18,482 nt of DNA from Planctomycetota bacterium (GTDB taxonomy: Bacteria; Planctomycetota; Planctomycetia; Pirellulales; Pirellulaceae). Made by a program: the position numbers and the translations under genes. Within the stretch, counting starts at the first letter, position 1. Each line of letters opens with the position of its first letter. Shown here piece by piece: positions 15,032 to 18,482 of the stretch. The DNA is taken from positions 1-18,482 of the forward strand of contig JAPLNJ010000817.1 of the NCBI GenBank assembly GCA_026692885.1, in the 5' to 3' direction. The notes under the pieces were generated by a model. It ran no database searches. It had not been told where the DNA came from and was given only the letters and a program-made list of their open reading frames with translations.

Positions 15032-16306
15032 TCAGGGTTCGGGCGAACCTTTCCCGATGCAGATCACGTGCTTCTCGCCGCGCAGGAAGATCTGCCCGCG
15101 ACTGATCGCCGGGGATGCGTAACAGGCCTCACCCAACGCGTTCTCGCTCACCACCTCCAACTTCGGACCGGGACGCACTAACTTCGTCGTGCCGTCGTCC
15201 TCCAAGAAATACACCAACCCGCCCGCGGAAACCAGCGATGCACTATAGTGTTTGCCCAGCCGCTCCATCCACCAGCGGTTGCCGTTGGCCGCTTCGAAAC
15301 AACTGCAGATGCCATTGTCGGCGGCGACCAGGAAGTAGTCTCCGAACACAATCGGCGACGGGACATAGGAACAGCCCTGGGTGGTGCGCCAGACGATGTG
15401 CGTGTCCGTAATGTTGCCGTGCCCGTCCGGACGAATGGCCAGGATGTGGCGATCCGGAAAGCCGGCCGTCATGAAGAGCAGCTTGCCGTTGTAGACCAGC
15501 GAGGCCACAAACTGTTCGGTCGGACCGTCGATGATCCAATGTCGCGAGCCGGTGCGGGGATCCAAGCTGACGACTGACTTGCTGCCCGAAAACATCAGCT
15601 GGGTACGGCCGTCGATGTCGCGGATCAGGGGCGTCACATAGCTGCGGGTCTTGTTCTCGCGATCGATCTTCCACCGCACGGCGCCGGTCTGGCGATCCAA
15701 CGCCACCATGTAAGCGTCGCCGTCGTGGTCGCCGTTGACGAGCACCAGGTCCTCGAACAGCACAGGCGACGTACAGAAGCCATGCACGCTGGCGAAGCGG
15801 CCCGGCTTGACCGTCCACCGCAGCTGGCCGTCGAAGTCGTAAGCGGCGACGACCAGGTTTCCCGGCGTGACTTCGTTGCGGTTCTCGAAGTCTGGTTCGA
15901 GGAAGGTCACCACCACCAACTGGCCGTCGGTGGCCGGCGTGCCCGAGGCACAGCTGTTCAGATTGTGGCGTTTCTCGAACGGTGCCCGCAGCACATCCCG
16001 CTGCCAGAGGATCTGGCCCTGCCGACGGTCCAGGCACAGCAACCGCCGCGCCTTGGTCTGTTCCACGCTGGCCGTGACGAAGATGCGATCCTCCCAGACG
16101 ATCGGTGACGAGTGGCCCCTGCCGGGCAGTTCCGTGCTCCAGGTGACGTTATCGCCCGTCGGACCGTTCCACCGCGTGGGCACGTGCGGATCGAGACTCG
16201 TGCCGTCGCCGCGCGGTCCGCGCCAGCACGGCCAATTCTCGCCCCAAGCCGGCGGGCTGAGGACCAGGAACAAGGCAAACAGCAGGAGCAACGTCGAACG
16301 GGCCAT
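15032..16306 (-). CDS. Secreted PQQ-like beta-propeller repeat protein
   Basis: The 424-residue protein has a signal peptide (STLLLLFALFLVLSPPAWG, cleavage near residue 22) and then the planctomycete-typical ENWPCWRGPRGDG. The rest is a series of propeller blades with the PQQ-like pattern: LLCLDRRQGQILWQRDV, VVAAYDFDGQLRWTV, MVALDRQTGAVRWKID, VVSLDPRTGSRHWIIDG. Each is a strand ending A/V-x-D-x-x-T/Q-G-x-x-x-W. The protein should fold as a periplasmic propeller of the BamB/quinoprotein-dehydrogenase type. I do not see the residues needed to claim dehydrogenase activity or PQQ binding, so the function stays open. The start has GAGAGAAG 5 bases upstream. No partner gene is adjacent. Confidence 0.88.
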   Translation of the reverse strand: MARSTLLLLFALFLVLSPPAWGENWPCWRGPRGDGTSLDPHVPTRWNGPTGDNVTWSTELPGRGHSSPIVWEDRIFVTASVEQTKARRLLCLDRRQGQILWQRDVLRAPFEKRHNLNSCASGTPATDGQLVVVTFLEPDFENRNEVTPGNLVVAAYDFDGQLRWTVKPGRFASVHGFCTSPVLFEDLVLVNGDHDGDAYMVALDRQTGAVRWKIDRENKTRSYVTPLIRDIDGRTQLMFSGSKSVVSLDPRTGSRHWIIDGPTEQFVASLVYNGKLLFMTAGFPDRHILAIRPDGHGNITDTHIVWRTTQGCSYVPSPIVFGDYFLVAADNGICSCFEAANGNRWWMERLGKHYSASLVSAGGLVYFLEDDGTTKLVRPGPKLEVVSENALGEACYASPAISRGQIFLRGEKHVICIGKGSPEP

Positions 16307-16432
16307 GATCTTCTCTCAAGGAGGGGTGAATGGTGGTATTGGACCTGGAACGGCAGGACTTGCCAAGACGTGATCAACAGCATGGACTTTCCGCTGCGGA
16401 TCACGATAATCTGGATTTGGGAGACGCGAGAA

Positions 16433-16627
16433 ATGTCGGAAGTACTAATTGACACACGCGCCGTCTACACCTCGCCCGACGAATGTGCGGTGCTCAACGA
16501 AGATCAATCTCTGGACGCCGGAGCCGTTCTGCCAGGCTTCGTGGTTCCGCTACGCGACTTGTTTTCCGAATTGGATCGACAGCGTACAACACCGCCTCAA
16601 TACCAGGAGCAAGAGCATGCATCGTAA
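16433..16627 (+). pseudogene. Uma2-family C-terminal fragment
   Basis: The 64-residue frame starting MSEVLIDTRAVYTSPDECAV and continuing LNEDQSLDAGAVLPGFVVPL matches the last third of Uma2-family proteins (PD-(D/E)XK nuclease fold, abundant in planctomycetes and cyanobacteria). There, a strand with V-x-S-P-x-E is followed by L-x-x-x-x-x-L-D-x-G-x-V-L-P-G-F. The catalytic N-terminal part is missing, and the upstream frame (from 16112) is antisense to the PQQ gene. GGGAG lies before the ATG, so a short peptide could be made, but a decayed gene is more likely. Confidence 0.6.
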
Positions 16628-16725
16628 TTCGCCGCGACCGGTTAGGAGCCTACGTCGGCGAGCAGCGCAAGCTGGAAATCAACCGCAATAAGTTCACTTC
16701 GAACCCGCCGGAGATCGCCCGCGAC

Positions 16726-17300
16726 CTACTCCAAAAAGTCGACGAGGCGGAAGAGGAGCGACCAACTGGCCGTTTCGTGGGAAGAATAGGCGAGCCTCCC
16801 CGCCGCTAGTGGAGGCCAGCAGCACGGCCCCGTCGGGCGACCAGTCCACGTCGACGACACTCGCAGCGAAGTTGAGTACTGACGGGCGACGTGTTTGCTG
16901 TCTGGACCGGCAGCTATCGTGACAATATCGCCGCGAGTGCCCCGTGATTCAATCGACCAACTGCGCAGACCGGGGATCGGCTTGGGACGGCTGACCAGAG
17001 AGACCTTGATGAGTGGTTGACCGGGTTGGACTGGGACGGGCGGCAGTTGGGCCAAGTCGGTGATTTCGCCGACGGCGGCGGTCGTGGCCGGTTTCGGCGT
17101 GGCGGCGGGCAGACCCGCCGCGATTTTCGCCCCTTTGGAGTGCGGTGACTTGTCACCGCTTTTCATGACGCGGGGAATTGCCGATTCGCTCGGCGGTCGG
17201 TCGGCAGCCTTGCCCTCGACCGTGATTGATGCCAGATTGCCGTCCGGGACCTCGACGATCGTTTCTTCATGGGAGTGTACCTCCGAGCGGACAGTGTAGG
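16726..17300 (-). pseudogene. Frameshifted WD40-repeat protein fragment
   Basis: In one minus-strand frame, EETIVEVPDGNLASITVEG and then GLRSWSIESRGTRGDIVTIA read like the linker and first WD40 blade of planctomycete repeat proteins. Around 16870-16890 the similarity moves to another frame, which reads SVLNFAASVVDVDWSPDG followed by LLASTSGGEARLFFPRNGQL, a second WD40 blade. The split across frames points to a single-base change or a decayed gene. No clear start exists. The open frame itself runs from 17538, but its first 75 residues look untranslated. Confidence 0.55.
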
Positions 17301-17325
17301 GCCTGCAAAGACCGGCAGCTAGCGG

Positions 17326-17355
17326 TGAGTAAGCGACCGTTGAGTAAGCGACCGT
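17326..17355. repeat. 15-base perfect tandem duplication
   Basis: TGAGTAAGCGACCGT occurs twice head to tail (17326-17340 and 17341-17355). It sits in the decaying region upstream of the WD40 fragment. Its length is a multiple of three. Confidence 0.7.
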
Positions 17356-17453
17356 GCTGAAACGTCCGCCGCAGCCTAAAGGTATATGTGTGAACGTCTG
17401 ACAGGAATCCTGTTCAACTTCCCCTTTGAAGTCGCACACATTAAGCGTTAACC

Positions 17454-17529
17454 GCACGGATGGCACAGCCAGTGCACGGATTTCCTTCGCGTTCGTTCTC
17501 CATCCGTGCTCTGGCTCTGCCATCCGTGC
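17454..17529. repeat. 27-bp imperfect inverted repeat
   Basis: Arms 17454-17480 and 17503-17529 are complementary at 25 of 27 positions. Each contains two copies of the 7-mer GCACGGA (or its complement) separated by 13 bases. The loop is 22 bases. The repeat differs in sequence and has no GTAG end. No gene is apparent in 17540-17766 beyond the upstream region of the next gene. Confidence 0.7.
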
Positions 17530-17766
17530 GTGGAACAAGAACGGTCTGTCGCAAGCTGCGTTTCTTTACGGTAGCATGCTAGCGTCTGCCGTGCGTCCAG
17601 GATCCCCCGTCGCAACTCGCGTGGTCAGCAAGGGTCGGGCTACTTGACTCAAGAGAGAATTCCGTGGCAAGAGTATTTGACGGCAGGAGTATTCCTTGGA
17701 GACTTTGGTGACGCAGACGATCTGATTTGCGGCGGCGCAACTAACACTTCGGCAAAGGGATCTCTC

Positions 17767-18482
17767 ATGTTCACGCAGCGCGGTTGGTTTCGGTCAAGGG
17801 CGATCTGGCTGGCGGTGTTAAGTGCCGCTCCAGTATCAACCCGGCCGGCGAGTGCCCAGGTGGCAGCGACGGTACCGGTGGGTGTGGCAAAAGTCGACAT
17901 TACGCCGGAGTCGCCGGTGCGGATGTATGGCTACGGGGCTCGCAAGACGGAGTCGGAAGGAATCGCGGGGCGATTGAAGGCCTCGGCCTTGGCGATCGGC
18001 GAGGACGCGGGCGAAGGGCCGGCTGTCCTGCTGACCGTCGATTGCGGAGCTGTGCCGACAGACATCCGCGACGAGGTGCTCCGGCGCGTCCAGGCCAAGC
18101 TGGCCCTGAAGCCCGAGCGGTTCGTGCTCTGCAATTCTCACAATCATTCCGGCCCAGATCTCAAGGGTCTGAGTTCGATCACCGGCGACGAGCACGAGCA
18201 TCTGGCCCGCTATGCCAAGGACTTGACCGAGCGTTTGGAGCAGGTGGTGCGCGAGTCGCTCGCGGCACGACGGCCCGGCCGCTTGGCGTGGACGCGGGGC
18301 ACGGTCGACTTCGCCGCCAACCGGCGGGTGCTGAAGGATGGCAAATGGTCGGGCTTCGGCGCGGTGCCTGGGGCGCCGGTCGATCACAGCCTGCCTCTGC
18401 TGCGCGTGACCGCTGCCGATGACCAGTTGCTGGCCGTGGTGATCAACTACGCCTGCCATAACACTACTTTGCGTGGCAACTT
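17767..18482 (+). CDS. Neutral/alkaline non-lysosomal ceramidase-like protein (partial, 3' end outside window)
   Basis: A frame of 238 codons runs off the window edge. The protein starts MFTQRGWFRSRAIWLAVLSA, an export signal with probable cleavage after ASA at 30. Next come VGVAKVDITPESPVRMYGYG (38-57), the usual start of the neutral ceramidase N-terminal domain, LTVDCGAVP (89-97), NSHNHSGP (123-130; the zinc-binding HxH, H125 and H127) and NYACHNTTLRGN (227-238; H231, where a further zinc ligand is expected). Ceramidases split ceramide into sphingosine and fatty acid, but planctomycetes carry many family members with unknown substrates, so activity is not assured. AAGGGAT lies 7 bases before the ATG. 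The end of the gene and the rest of the active site are not visible. Confidence 0.87.
   Translation, partial: MFTQRGWFRSRAIWLAVLSAAPVSTRPASAQVAATVPVGVAKVDITPESPVRMYGYGARKTESEGIAGRLKASALAIGEDAGEGPAVLLTVDCGAVPTDIRDEVLRRVQAKLALKPERFVLCNSHNHSGPDLKGLSSITGDEHEHLARYAKDLTERLEQVVRESLAARRPGRLAWTRGTVDFAANRRVLKDGKWSGFGAVPGAPVDHSLPLLRVTAADDQLLAVVINYACHNTTLRGN

Noticed and set aside
17784..18422. 212-codon plus-strand frame inside the last gene
   Set aside because: It is out of frame with the ceramidase-like protein, which has a signal peptide and zinc-binding motifs and stays open to the window edge.

Overview
The window looks like a chromosomal segment of a GC-rich bacterium of the phylum Planctomycetota, probably Pirellulales-like; this placement is inference from gene content and style. 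The pointers are a Gfo/Idh/MocA oxidoreductase, a secreted PQQ-type beta-propeller protein, a secreted neutral-ceramidase-like protein, WD40 and Uma2 remnants, and intergenic spaces crowded with palindromic repeats. Most genes lie on the minus strand.

Region 1 (1-1600): the 5' part of a Phd/YefM-type antitoxin gene, a nested palindromic repeat and a hypothetical protein gene. Region 2 (1607-6341): a conserved informational block, read leftwards as promoter, SRP RNA, dnaX, ybaB/ebfC, recR and then rpoN. The order SRP RNA-dnaX-ybaB-recR is the arrangement known from Bacillus (scr-dnaX-yaaK-recR). dnaX and ybaB overlap at a TAATG, and recR starts 4 bases after the ybaB stop, so the three are probably co-transcribed and translationally coupled. 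dnaX has three odd features: a run of ten A with stops close behind in both alternative frames, a palindromic repeat inside its coding linker, and a 5' end that lacks the conserved N-terminal block in any frame.

Region 3 (6407-10200): a Gfo/Idh/MocA oxidoreductase, a secreted metallophosphoesterase and a membrane-anchored hypothetical protein, separated by repeat-filled gaps. Region 4 (10341-13265): a class II superoxide reductase behind a Fur-like box, and glgB for glycogen branching. Region 5 (13337-16306): two small hypothetical genes, three palindromic repeats and a PQQ-like beta-propeller protein. Region 6 (16430-17540): decaying sequence with a Uma2 C-terminal fragment and a frameshifted WD40 fragment. 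Region 7 (17767-end): the 5' part of a ceramidase-like gene running off the window.

The most distinctive non-coding layer is a set of at least six elements bounded by GTAG and CTAC. Five of them consist of two inverted hairpins, each starting GTAG, as in GTAG-type REP/BIME elements. Their stem sequences differ completely from element to element. Two copies (in dnaX and upstream of glgB) also share about 37 bases of left-flank sequence, which argues for dispersal of one element. No REP-associated transposase gene is in the window.
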